From an uncultured Synechococcus sp. (GTDB lineage: Bacteria; Cyanobacteriota; Cyanobacteriia; PCC-6307; Cyanobiaceae): 15,652 nt of DNA. Location: the NCBI GenBank assembly GCA_913020095.1, contig CAJWAH010000013.1:1-15652 (forward strand), given 5' to 3'. The notes under the pieces are model-generated. The model did not search any database and had not been told where the DNA came from. It saw nothing but the letters and a program-made list of their open reading frames with translations. Positions within the stretch are counted from its first letter, which is position 1. The number at the start of each line of letters is the position of its first letter. Position numbers and translations under genes: made by a program. Below are positions 7,416 through 14,815 of this stretch, piece after piece.

Positions 7416-8366
7416 TCACAAATCACCCATCACGATCAAGCCATGGCCATCGGGGTCACGCACCGTGAAGGCCATCGGCGCACCCAGCAACGAAGGGTCG
7501 ATGGCAACCAACGCAGAGCAGTGGTTGCTGGCTTGATCAGCCATCAGTTGCTGATGCAAGGCGCGCAGGTTGGAGCTTTTCAGCAGCAGCTTGCGATCAC
7601 AAAGATCACTCCACAGGGGCTGCTGGCGATCACGCCCCCCACCGGGTGACTGGTAGTTGAGGAATTCAATGCCCATCGCACCAGCGCTGGGGCCGATTGC
7701 CGTGATGGCAACGCGGGTCTGCTGCAGACCATCCATGCGGTCTTGCTCAATGCCTGAATTCACCCCTTGGCCTTTGAGCGCAAAGCCCAACACATCGCGG
7801 TAGAAGGCAAGGCTCGCCTCGGTGTTGGCGATGCTGATGGCGGAATGATCAAACCCTTTGGGCTGACCCGATGGAACCTGCACCTGGTGCCAGCGGGGAT
7901 CGCCTTTATCAGCGGGGAACTGCAGCAACTCAAGCGGGTGCCCATCGGGATCTTTGAACTTGAAGGCTTGAATGCCAGCCGCCGCTGGATTCCAATCCGG
8001 CAACGTCTGCGGGGCAGTGGAGATCACCCCGAGCCGATCGGGGGCCATCGCCTCCACTTGAGCCGTGAGGTTGTCGCTCACCAGGCAAATGTGCTGGAAC
8101 CAGCGGTCGTTGCCGCCCCAGGAATCGGGATAGGGGGCGCAGGCCTCAGCAGGCCATCCCCAGATCTGCAGCGTCTCCTCACCGAGGCGCAGGATCCAGC
8201 GCTGCAGGCTGGTGGACTCGGGCCACTGAAACAGCGCCGCGAGCTCTGGGCCTGTGAGCACATCGCTGGCACTGCAAACAAAACCAAGCCGGGATTGATA
8301 CCAAGCAACGGCGGCCTCAGCCGCCATTGAGTTTTGAATCACCGCCTCAACGGATTGAACAGCCAT
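7416..8366 (-). CDS. Two-domain VOC superfamily protein (glyoxalase/extradiol dioxygenase fold)
   Basis: 316 aa with two VOC (vicinal oxygen chelate) domains, about residues 5-150 and 170-315. Seen in domain 1: WYQSRLGF (22-29), His92 in FQHICLV, FKDPDGHPLELLQFP (137-151) with Glu146. In domain 2: FDHSAIS (His174), AFYRDVLGF (187-195), Glu234 in GIEFLNY, and VRDPDGHGLIVMGD (302-315), where the usual metal-binding Glu after DPDG is replaced by a hydrophobic residue. The family includes glyoxalase I, extradiol dioxygenases and epimerases, all metal-dependent; which reaction applies here cannot be decided. It is located 29 bp after a GMC oxidoreductase in the same direction, so it may act on an oxidised sugar or a reactive aldehyde by-product (inference). 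ATG start with AGGA six bases upstream. No signal peptide. Confidence 0.8.
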   Translation of the reverse strand: MAVQSVEAVIQNSMAAEAAVAWYQSRLGFVCSASDVLTGPELAALFQWPESTSLQRWILRLGEETLQIWGWPAEACAPYPDSWGGNDRWFQHICLVSDNLTAQVEAMAPDRLGVISTAPQTLPDWNPAAAGIQAFKFKDPDGHPLELLQFPADKGDPRWHQVQVPSGQPKGFDHSAISIANTEASLAFYRDVLGFALKGQGVNSGIEQDRMDGLQQTRVAITAIGPSAGAMGIEFLNYQSPGGGRDRQQPLWSDLCDRKLLLKSSNLRALHQQLMADQASNHCSALVAIDPSLLGAPMAFTVRDPDGHGLIVMGDL

Positions 8367-8395
8367 GGGTTTTCCTGTGGTGATGCGGCAGTGGG

Positions 8396-9952
8396 TCAGC
8401 CCAAGCGCTCAACCAGGTGCTCCGACACCCGGATGGCATTAGCAATCGCGGTGAGCGATGGATTCACCGCACTGATGCTCGGCATGAAGCTGGTATCGAC
8501 CACATAGAGGTTGTCGAGGTCGTGGGCCTTGCAATTCACATCGAGCACAGAGGTGCGTGGATCATCACCAAAGCGGCAGGTGCCGGCCTGATGCCCCACG
8601 GCCTCAATCCCCATGGCCGAGCCGAAATAGATCTCACGCTCAGCGAAGTGATGGACCCCATAGTTCTTATCGAGCACCGATTCCAGCCGGTGCTGCAGCT
8701 CCGCTGAAGCCCGCACATTGGTGGCGGTGTAGTTCAAGGTGATTTGGCCTTGGCCGTCGACGGTGACTCGGTTCTGGGCCAGCGGCAGATCTTCGGTCTG
8801 CAGCCAAAAATCCATCGAATGGGCCGCGATCTTGTCCATGCTCCAGCTGGGAGCCAGAGCCGTGAGGCGCGGCTTGTAGCCCTTCATCATCGCCCCATTG
8901 GTTTTGCCGGTGAGCTGCACATGGCCCATCGGGAAATCAAAGTTGGCATCACCGAAATACCAATCGTTTACTGCCGGCGTTTTCTGAAACACCGTGGGGT
9001 TCGGCTCATGGGTAACCGCCACCACAGCCTTGCTGTAGTGGAACATGTAGTTGCGGCCCACCTGATCAGAGCTGTTCGCCAAGCCACGCGGATGGTGATC
9101 ATTGGCCGACATCAACAGCAACTTGGCGGAGTTGGCTGCACCACAGCTGATCACAACAAGATCAGCGCTGAACTCCAGCAACTCACCATCGCGCTCCACC
9201 AGCACCGAGGCGATGCGCCGGCCACTGGCATCGGTTTTGAGCTGCTTGACCATCGAGCGGGTCAGCAAACTCATGCGTGAACCAGCCGCGGCCAATGCCG
9301 GGCGAATCCCCATCGCCTCGCCATCGCCTTTGGCGGTGAGCACACAGGGGTAGCCATCACAGCGGTTGCACTTCACGCAGGCGCTCTGGGGCAAATCGTT
9401 TTCCGTGAGGTTGACCCCCACCGGCATGTGAAAGGGATGCAGCCCGGCCTGGCTGAACACATCCACCAGCTGCTGCATGCGCGGCTCATGGGCCACCGGC
9501 GGATGGGGGTAGGGCCCACTGGCGGGCGGTTCGGTGGGATCTTCCCCCCGCAACCCGTGAACGTGATACATCGCCTCGGCCTTGGTGTAGTACGGCTCAA
9601 AGTCGCCGTAGCGCACAGGCCAAGCCGGAGAGAGGCCATCGACATGCACCATCTCCTCAAAATCCCGCGCCCGAAAGCGGAAGTGGGCCGCGCCATACAT
9701 CTTTGAGGCGCCGCCAACGAAGTAATGGCTCCCCGGCTGAAACGTTTTGCCGTGTTTGTCTTTCCAGAGATCGGTGGAGACGTAACGCCCCTGCTGAAAG
9801 ACCGCCTCAGGCTCCCAATTCTGCGGTTCGCGAGGAAGCCAATCACCCCGCTCGAGCACCAACACCTCGCGGCCGGCTTCAGCAAGGCAACGGGCCAAGG
9901 TGCCACCACCGGCACCACTGCCGATGATCAACACTTCAACGTGTTTATCCAT
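8396..9952 (-). CDS. GMC-family FAD oxidoreductase with four-cysteine motif
   Basis: 518 aa flavoprotein of the glucose-methanol-choline family. Seen: N-terminal FAD-binding VLIIGSGAGGGTLA (7-20) with ERGD ending beta2 (34-37); GGASKMYGAAHFR (80-92), the usual FAD-contact loop; VISCGAANSAKLLL, the second GMC signature; and a C-terminal block with His454 in GHQAGTCRFG and Asn497 in SAVNPSLT, the catalytic His/Asn pair. A motif C-x2-C-x2-C-x4-C (Cys192, 195, 198, 203; positions 9344-9379) interrupts the substrate domain. Related bacterial GMC proteins have cysteines at this point, and FAD-glucose dehydrogenase of Burkholderia carries a 3Fe-4S cluster in a comparable place (recalled). It likely oxidises a sugar or polyol hydroxyl and passes electrons on through a cluster rather than to O2 (inference). 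No signal peptide. 27 bp after the GH63 gene; no clear Shine-Dalgarno. Confidence 0.9.
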   Translation of the reverse strand: MDKHVEVLIIGSGAGGGTLARCLAEAGREVLVLERGDWLPREPQNWEPEAVFQQGRYVSTDLWKDKHGKTFQPGSHYFVGGASKMYGAAHFRFRARDFEEMVHVDGLSPAWPVRYGDFEPYYTKAEAMYHVHGLRGEDPTEPPASGPYPHPPVAHEPRMQQLVDVFSQAGLHPFHMPVGVNLTENDLPQSACVKCNRCDGYPCVLTAKGDGEAMGIRPALAAAGSRMSLLTRSMVKQLKTDASGRRIASVLVERDGELLEFSADLVVISCGAANSAKLLLMSANDHHPRGLANSSDQVGRNYMFHYSKAVVAVTHEPNPTVFQKTPAVNDWYFGDANFDFPMGHVQLTGKTNGAMMKGYKPRLTALAPSWSMDKIAAHSMDFWLQTEDLPLAQNRVTVDGQGQITLNYTATNVRASAELQHRLESVLDKNYGVHHFAEREIYFGSAMGIEAVGHQAGTCRFGDDPRTSVLDVNCKAHDLDNLYVVDTSFMPSISAVNPSLTAIANAIRVSEHLVERLG

Positions 9953-9979
9953 GGTTGGGCGTGGCGGTGAGCAGCAGCG

Positions 9980-12685
9980 CTACGGGGTGGAGTAGCGCTG
10001 CAGTTGGGTGAGCAATTTGATGACCATGGCGGTCCATCCGGTCTGATGGCTGGCGCCAACACCGGAGCCGTTATCGCCGTGGAAGTACTCGTTGAAGAGC
10101 AGCAGATCCTTCCAATGGGGATCGCTTTGAAACAGCTCCACCGCGCCATTGAATGGACGCTGGCCAGCCTCATTGCGGCGGAAGAGCCCCACCAGGCGTT
10201 TCTCCAGTTCCAGTGAGGCATCCCAGAGGGTGATCCAATTCCCAGAACGGGTGGGGAATTCCACCTTGAGGCTGTCGCCGTAGTAGTGACCAAACTTCTG
10301 CAGGGCTTCAATCAGCAGATAGTTGAACGGCATCCACACCGGCCCGCGCCAGTTGGAGTTGCCGCCAAACATCGCCACCGGGCTATCGGCTGGGCTGTAG
10401 GCGAGCGTTGCGGACGCTTCTCCTTCACAGAAGGTGTAGGGGTTCTTCTCGTAGTACTTGGAGAGCGAACGAATCCCGTGGGGAGAGAGGAATTCCTCCT
10501 CATCAAAGAGGTATTCACAAATGCGGCGCAGGTTCTCTTCCGGCACGGCGGCAAACAGGGTGCGGTCGTTGTGCCAAAGGCCGAAATGCTTGGTCAGCCA
10601 GGTGGGATGAACGCGTTCGCTGCTCAGCCACTTGAGATCTTCTTTGACATTGAGAACCGGCAACTTCTCAACCGTGTCCACCGAAAAGCTGGCCACCGCC
10701 AGCAGCGGGACCAACCCAGCGATCGAGCGGCTACGGAGGTATTCCCAGGAGCCATCGGGGCGCTTGATGACGTCGTAATAAAAGCCATCCTCCTCATCCC
10801 AGTTCTTGTAGCTGCGCAGCACCTTGGCCTTGGAATCAATCACCGCCTCGGTGTTCAACGTGGTGGCCAACTGCACGAAGTCGTAGAGGAAACGCTCGGC
10901 GATATCGGTGTACTCAGGCTCTTCCCGAGCCAGGGACACGCTCATCTGCAGCAGGTTGAGGCTGAGGGTGGCCATCCAAGCGGTGCCGTCGCACTGCTCA
11001 ATGCGGCTGCCATCGGGCAAGGGGTAACGGCGATCAAAGACGCCGATGTTGTCGAGCCCCAGGAAGCCCCCCTCAAACACGCTGTCGCCGGAGCGATCGT
11101 TGCGGTTGGCCCACCAGCCGTACTCGAGGATGAGTTTGCGCATGGCGCTGCGCAGGAAGGGCAGATCACCAAAGCCCTTCTCGTTGCGTTCGATCTGAAA
11201 AATGCGCAAGGCCGCCCAAGCGCCGATGGGCGGATTGGGGTCCGACAGCGCCCACTCATAGGCCGGAGTTTGAGCATTGGGGGCGGTGTACCAGGGGCTG
11301 CGCAGCAACATGCTCTGCTGCTTGGCCATCCCCGGATCAATGCAGGCAAAGGCCACCGCGTGGAACATCAAGTCCCACTGGCAGAAGTAGGGATACTCCC
11401 AGCTGTCGGGCATGGAGATCACATCATCGGCATGCATCCGCCGCCAGTAGGCGTTCTCTGATTTCAGTCGCTCCGGTGGCGGTGAGGGATGGTTGGGATC
11501 ACCACTGAGCCAGCGCACCACCGTCCAGCGGTAAAACTTTTTGCACCACAGCAGTCCACTGGCTGCCGAGCGAAAGATCAGGGCGTCATCGGCGCTGAGG
11601 CCAGGGGCGCAGGAGTCGAAATAATCCAGACATTCCTGTTCGCGCTGTTGCAACAGCTGATCAAAGGAATCATCGAAAGGATCGGCTGGCAGCTGGCGGG
11701 CCAGCCGCAAATCAACCACCCACTCCTCGCCGCCAGCGATGCGCTGCTGCAACAACAACCCGGCTTTGGTGCCTTCTTGCGCCGGATTGACCGCCTCCTG
11801 CTCGCCATTCACCACATAGCGGTGGAAGGCATCTTTCACATAGGGCTGCTGGTTGGGCTGTTGATAAAGCCGCTCGGTGTTGGTGGCGTTTTCGGTGAAC
11901 AGCCAGGTGCCCTGCTGCCGGCAGGCCAATTGGTAGCTGCCAATGCCGTGAACATCCGGCGTTTTGATGCCATCGCCATCGCGGCAAATCGGTGAGCGTT
12001 GGCGCCAGTCCTCCTTGTAACCCCAGTCCCACAGATTGCGCAGCCAGAGCGTGGGAATCAGGCTGAGCTCCGCCTCATCGGATCCGCGGTTGACCACACG
12101 AATGCGGATCAGCAGGTCTTCCGGGCTGGCTTTGGCGTAATCAACGAAGACGTCGAAGTAGCGGTTGTCATCAAAGATGCCGGTCTCCACCAGCTCGTAT
12201 TCGGGCTGATCACGGCCACGGCGGCCGTTCTCTTCCACCAGGTGCTGGTAGGGGAATTCCTGCTGCGGGTACTTGTACAACCCCCGCATGAAGCTGTGGG
12301 TTGGGGTGTTGAGCTGATGAAAGAAATAGTCCTTGAGGTCTTCGCCATGGTTGCCCTCTCCGTTGGCCAGGCCAAAGGGGCGCTCTTTCAAGATGGGATC
12401 ACGGCCATTCCAAAGGGCGAGACCAAAGCAGAGCAGCCCCTTCTCATCACTGATGCCAAGTAGGCCATCCTCGCCCCAGCGATAACAACGCATGCGGGCG
12501 TGCTCATGGGGGAAGGAACTCCAGGCATTGCCATCGGCGGAATAGTCCTCACGGACGGTTCCCCATTGGCGATCACTCAGGTAGCTGCCCCAACGCGACC
12601 AAGGCTGATGGCCTTCATCGCGCTCGGCCATGCGCCGGTGTTCGCTGCTGATGGCATCAGAGGAGGTCACAGCAGAATCGCTCAA
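9980..12685 (-). CDS. GH63-type (MGH1-like) glycoside hydrolase
   Basis: 901 aa protein of the (alpha/alpha)6-barrel GH63 type, probably an exo-acting alpha-glucosidase. Seen: the strongly conserved bacterial N-terminus WGSYLSDRQWGTVREDYS (32-49), YRWGEDGL (68-75), LALWNGRDPILKER (89-102), and EGNHGEDLKDYFF (110-122); a beta-sandwich-like region to about 360; then the catalytic barrel. Asp438 in CQWDLMFHAVAFA is the likely general acid and Glu866 in LFNEYFHGDNGSG the likely base, by analogy with E. coli YgjK. GPVWMPFNYLL (781-791) is another family block. No signal peptide, so an intracellular substrate is expected; GH63 also includes glucosylglycerate and mannosylglycerate hydrolases, and picocyanobacteria accumulate glucosylglycerol-type solutes, which makes such a glycoside a fair candidate (inference). 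TTG start overlaps the upstream stop as TTGA; a GTG five codons later is an alternative. Confidence 0.88.
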   Translation of the reverse strand: MSDSAVTSSDAISSEHRRMAERDEGHQPWSRWGSYLSDRQWGTVREDYSADGNAWSSFPHEHARMRCYRWGEDGLLGISDEKGLLCFGLALWNGRDPILKERPFGLANGEGNHGEDLKDYFFHQLNTPTHSFMRGLYKYPQQEFPYQHLVEENGRRGRDQPEYELVETGIFDDNRYFDVFVDYAKASPEDLLIRIRVVNRGSDEAELSLIPTLWLRNLWDWGYKEDWRQRSPICRDGDGIKTPDVHGIGSYQLACRQQGTWLFTENATNTERLYQQPNQQPYVKDAFHRYVVNGEQEAVNPAQEGTKAGLLLQQRIAGGEEWVVDLRLARQLPADPFDDSFDQLLQQREQECLDYFDSCAPGLSADDALIFRSAASGLLWCKKFYRWTVVRWLSGDPNHPSPPPERLKSENAYWRRMHADDVISMPDSWEYPYFCQWDLMFHAVAFACIDPGMAKQQSMLLRSPWYTAPNAQTPAYEWALSDPNPPIGAWAALRIFQIERNEKGFGDLPFLRSAMRKLILEYGWWANRNDRSGDSVFEGGFLGLDNIGVFDRRYPLPDGSRIEQCDGTAWMATLSLNLLQMSVSLAREEPEYTDIAERFLYDFVQLATTLNTEAVIDSKAKVLRSYKNWDEEDGFYYDVIKRPDGSWEYLRSRSIAGLVPLLAVASFSVDTVEKLPVLNVKEDLKWLSSERVHPTWLTKHFGLWHNDRTLFAAVPEENLRRICEYLFDEEEFLSPHGIRSLSKYYEKNPYTFCEGEASATLAYSPADSPVAMFGGNSNWRGPVWMPFNYLLIEALQKFGHYYGDSLKVEFPTRSGNWITLWDASLELEKRLVGLFRRNEAGQRPFNGAVELFQSDPHWKDLLLFNEYFHGDNGSGVGASHQTGWTAMVIKLLTQLQRYSTP

Positions 12686-14199
12686 AGCACAGCCGCCAGC
12701 TGCTCGCCCAAGCGCAGAGCATTGGCGATCACCGTGAGCCCAGGGCCGATGCTGGGGCAGCTGGGAAACACGCTGGCATCAGCGATATAGAGGTTGTCGA
12801 TCTCATGGCTACGGCCCTGGAGATCCACAACGGAGGTGGCTGGATTGCTGCCCATGCGGCAGGTGCCGCAGGCATAGCCCATCACGCTGATCGGGGCTTC
12901 GCCGCGGGGATGGGTCGGCGCAGATCGCACCACATGGGTATCGGGATCCGCCTCCACCGCTTTGAGCGTGTCGATCCAGCGGTAGACCAAGCGGTCATGG
13001 GCCTCGCGGTTGTTGGGGATGTAGTTGATGCGCAGCTGATCGCCCTGCAGATACACCTTGTTGTGGGGATCAGGCAGCACCTCGCTCATGGCCCACCAGG
13101 CCACCGAGCGGGAGGCCAGCTCCTCAAGGCCGAAGTTGGGCATCAACCTCGTAACCAGAGAGAGCACCGGCGGTGATTCGGCAAACAGGGCGTCTTGCAA
13201 AACACCGCCGCAGCTCTGGATATGCCCGAGGGGAAAGCTCACGTTCTTATCGCCCCAGTAGTAGTCGTTAACGCCATAGGAGCGGTGGTAGCGGCCGCTA
13301 TTGGGAGCTGCTGCCAGCTGCAGAATCGAGGTGAGCTGCGGCTTCATCAGGTTGCGCCCCACCTGATCAGAACCATTGGCCAACCCGCGCGGATGGCTGT
13401 CATTGATCGAGCGCAACAAGATGGCCGGGGTATTCACCGCACCGGCAGCCAGCACCACAACATGGGACTGGAACAACCAGTCTTGGCCGGCGATGGAGGC
13501 CTCCACGCCCTTGACCTCGCGGCCGCTGGGATTCACATGCAGGCGCGTCACCCGAGCGCCACTGCGCAGCTGCACCGCTGGCGTTGCCGTAGCTGGCGCA
13601 ACACCAAACAACTCAGCATCACCACTGGGGTCGTCTTTGTTATCAGACCAACTGATGGGGAGGTCATAGGGCTGAGCGCCGTGCCGCTCGAGGCAGCTGC
13701 GCAATTCCTGCAAAAAGGGCTCCACCGGTTTCGGTGCTGCGCTGAAATCGCTCTGCCGTGGGGGCTCGGTGGGATCCACACCGGCGCGGCCATGCACCTG
13801 ATAAAGCTGTTCGGCCTTGTCGTAATAGGGGGCGACATCGCCGTAGCTCAGCTCCCATTGCGGCGAGACACCCTCTTGCAGAGGCAGGGCGCCGAAATCC
13901 TTTTCGCGCATGCGCTCAAGCACGCCGCCCCAGATCTTGGTGTTGCCGCCAAGGGCATACATCGTTTGGGGCGCAAAGGGATCGCCGTCGGGGCCAAACC
14001 AGTTTTCTGTGGGGTGGAAGCGATCTTTTGAACGCAGCAGCTCCACATCCGCCATGTTCTGATCCGCCAATGGCATGGGACCACCGCGCTCAAGAATCAG
14101 AACCGTTTTGCCTTGGCCAGCCAAGGAGCCGGCCAACGTGCCACCGGCAGCACCGCTGCCAATGATGATCACGTCGTAATGCTGGTCGTCGATGATCAT
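12682..14199 (-). CDS. GMC-family FAD protein lacking the catalytic His/Asn pair
   Basis: 505 aa GMC-family flavoprotein. The FAD fold is intact: VIIIGSGAAGGTLAGSLA (10-27), ERGG, the ALGGNTKIWGGVL loop, VVLAAGAVNTPAILL, and the C-terminal DNLYIADASVFPS. However, the C-terminal active-site block reads GYACGTCRMG with Tyr442 where the family has His (codon 12874-12876), and SIGPGLT with Gly485 where the family has Asn or His (codon 12745-12747). The reading frame is clean, so this is not decay by frameshift. It also lacks the cysteine motif of the GMC paralogue downstream; that region reads SWSDNKDDPSGDAELFG. It may catalyse a different reaction or act as a partner subunit (inference). ATG start with AGGAGA six bases upstream; 10 bp after ctaE; 4 bp overlap with the GH63 gene. 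Confidence 0.9.
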   Translation of the reverse strand: MIIDDQHYDVIIIGSGAAGGTLAGSLAGQGKTVLILERGGPMPLADQNMADVELLRSKDRFHPTENWFGPDGDPFAPQTMYALGGNTKIWGGVLERMREKDFGALPLQEGVSPQWELSYGDVAPYYDKAEQLYQVHGRAGVDPTEPPRQSDFSAAPKPVEPFLQELRSCLERHGAQPYDLPISWSDNKDDPSGDAELFGVAPATATPAVQLRSGARVTRLHVNPSGREVKGVEASIAGQDWLFQSHVVVLAAGAVNTPAILLRSINDSHPRGLANGSDQVGRNLMKPQLTSILQLAAAPNSGRYHRSYGVNDYYWGDKNVSFPLGHIQSCGGVLQDALFAESPPVLSLVTRLMPNFGLEELASRSVAWWAMSEVLPDPHNKVYLQGDQLRINYIPNNREAHDRLVYRWIDTLKAVEADPDTHVVRSAPTHPRGEAPISVMGYACGTCRMGSNPATSVVDLQGRSHEIDNLYIADASVFPSCPSIGPGLTVIANALRLGEQLAAVL

Positions 14200-14205
14200 G
14201 GGTCG

Positions 14206-14211
14206 TCTCCT
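14206..14211 (-). promoter_or_regulatory. Strong Shine-Dalgarno for the first GMC gene
   Basis: AGGAGA on the minus strand, six bases before the ATG at 14199, overlapping the ctaE stop codon (14210-14212). It fixes the start and suggests termination-reinitiation coupling between ctaE and the flavoprotein gene. Confidence 0.75.
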
Positions 14212-14812
14212 AGTAGCGCTGCCAGACGTAGATCAAGAAGAAGAGGATGATCCAGATCACATCCACAAAGTGCCAAAAGAGGCTGACGGATGTCACACCC
14301 ATGTCCCCTTTCTCATAATTTCCAGGCCGGAAGGAGTGGAACAGCATTAATCCCATCAGGCCGATGCCCGTGATCACATGCAGACCATGGAATCCAGTGA
14401 GCAGATAGAACGTGCCGCCAAAGACACCGCTATCCAAACCAAACTTCAGGCTCGACCATTCGACGTATTGGCCATAGACGAAATAGGCGCCCATCAACAT
14501 GGTGATGAACCAGACAATTCGGAAACCCCAGAGATTGCCTTTGTGCAGGTAGCGCTCAGCGAAGTAGGCCACAAAGCTGGAGCTCACCAACACGATGGTG
14601 TTGATCAAGGGCATCTTGACCTCAAGGCCATCAACACCCGCTGGCAACCACTCCGGCGAGGTGAGCTTGAACAGGGAAAACCCTGCAAAAAAGGCCAGGA
14701 AAATGATGCTTTCTGAGCACAGGAAGATCACAAAGCCCGTGAGGTTGTGGCCGTCATGCTTGATGTGGCCAGGGGTGTGGTTGAGCTGCACAGATGGATC
14801 AGAACTGGTCAT
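14210..14812 (-). CDS. ctaE: Heme-copper oxidase subunit III
   Basis: 200 aa inner-membrane protein with five predicted helices (about 24-46, 68-86, 95-116, 132-158, 174-196), the five-helix form of subunit III common in bacteria. Seen: LCSESIIFLAFF with the conserved Glu34, GTFYLLTGFHGLHVITG (133-149), and LFWHFVDVIWIILFF (178-192), the family signature. Subunit III stabilises the oxidase and helps proton uptake in subunit I. It starts 3 bp after the ctaD stop and has a very strong Shine-Dalgarno. The His-rich N-terminal leader (NHTPGHIKHDGHN) is typical of cyanobacterial copies. Whether it belongs to the aa3 or the ARTO set is decided from ctaD, not from this gene. Confidence 0.94.
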   Translation of the reverse strand: MTSSDPSVQLNHTPGHIKHDGHNLTGFVIFLCSESIIFLAFFAGFSLFKLTSPEWLPAGVDGLEVKMPLINTIVLVSSSFVAYFAERYLHKGNLWGFRIVWFITMLMGAYFVYGQYVEWSSLKFGLDSGVFGGTFYLLTGFHGLHVITGIGLMGLMLFHSFRPGNYEKGDMGVTSVSLFWHFVDVIWIILFFLIYVWQRY

Positions 14813-14815
14813 CGA

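Noticed and set aside
10286..11461. 391-codon open frame on the plus strand opposite the GH63 gene
   Set aside because: It is fully antisense to a gene with conserved GH63 motifs. Long antisense frames are common in GC-rich coding DNA, and the translation shows no recognisable domain.
12682..14199. Treating the first GMC gene as a pseudogene because of its lost catalytic residues
   Set aside because: The frame is intact over 505 codons, FAD motifs are conserved, the Shine-Dalgarno is strong and the gene is coupled to both neighbours, which points to a functional protein.
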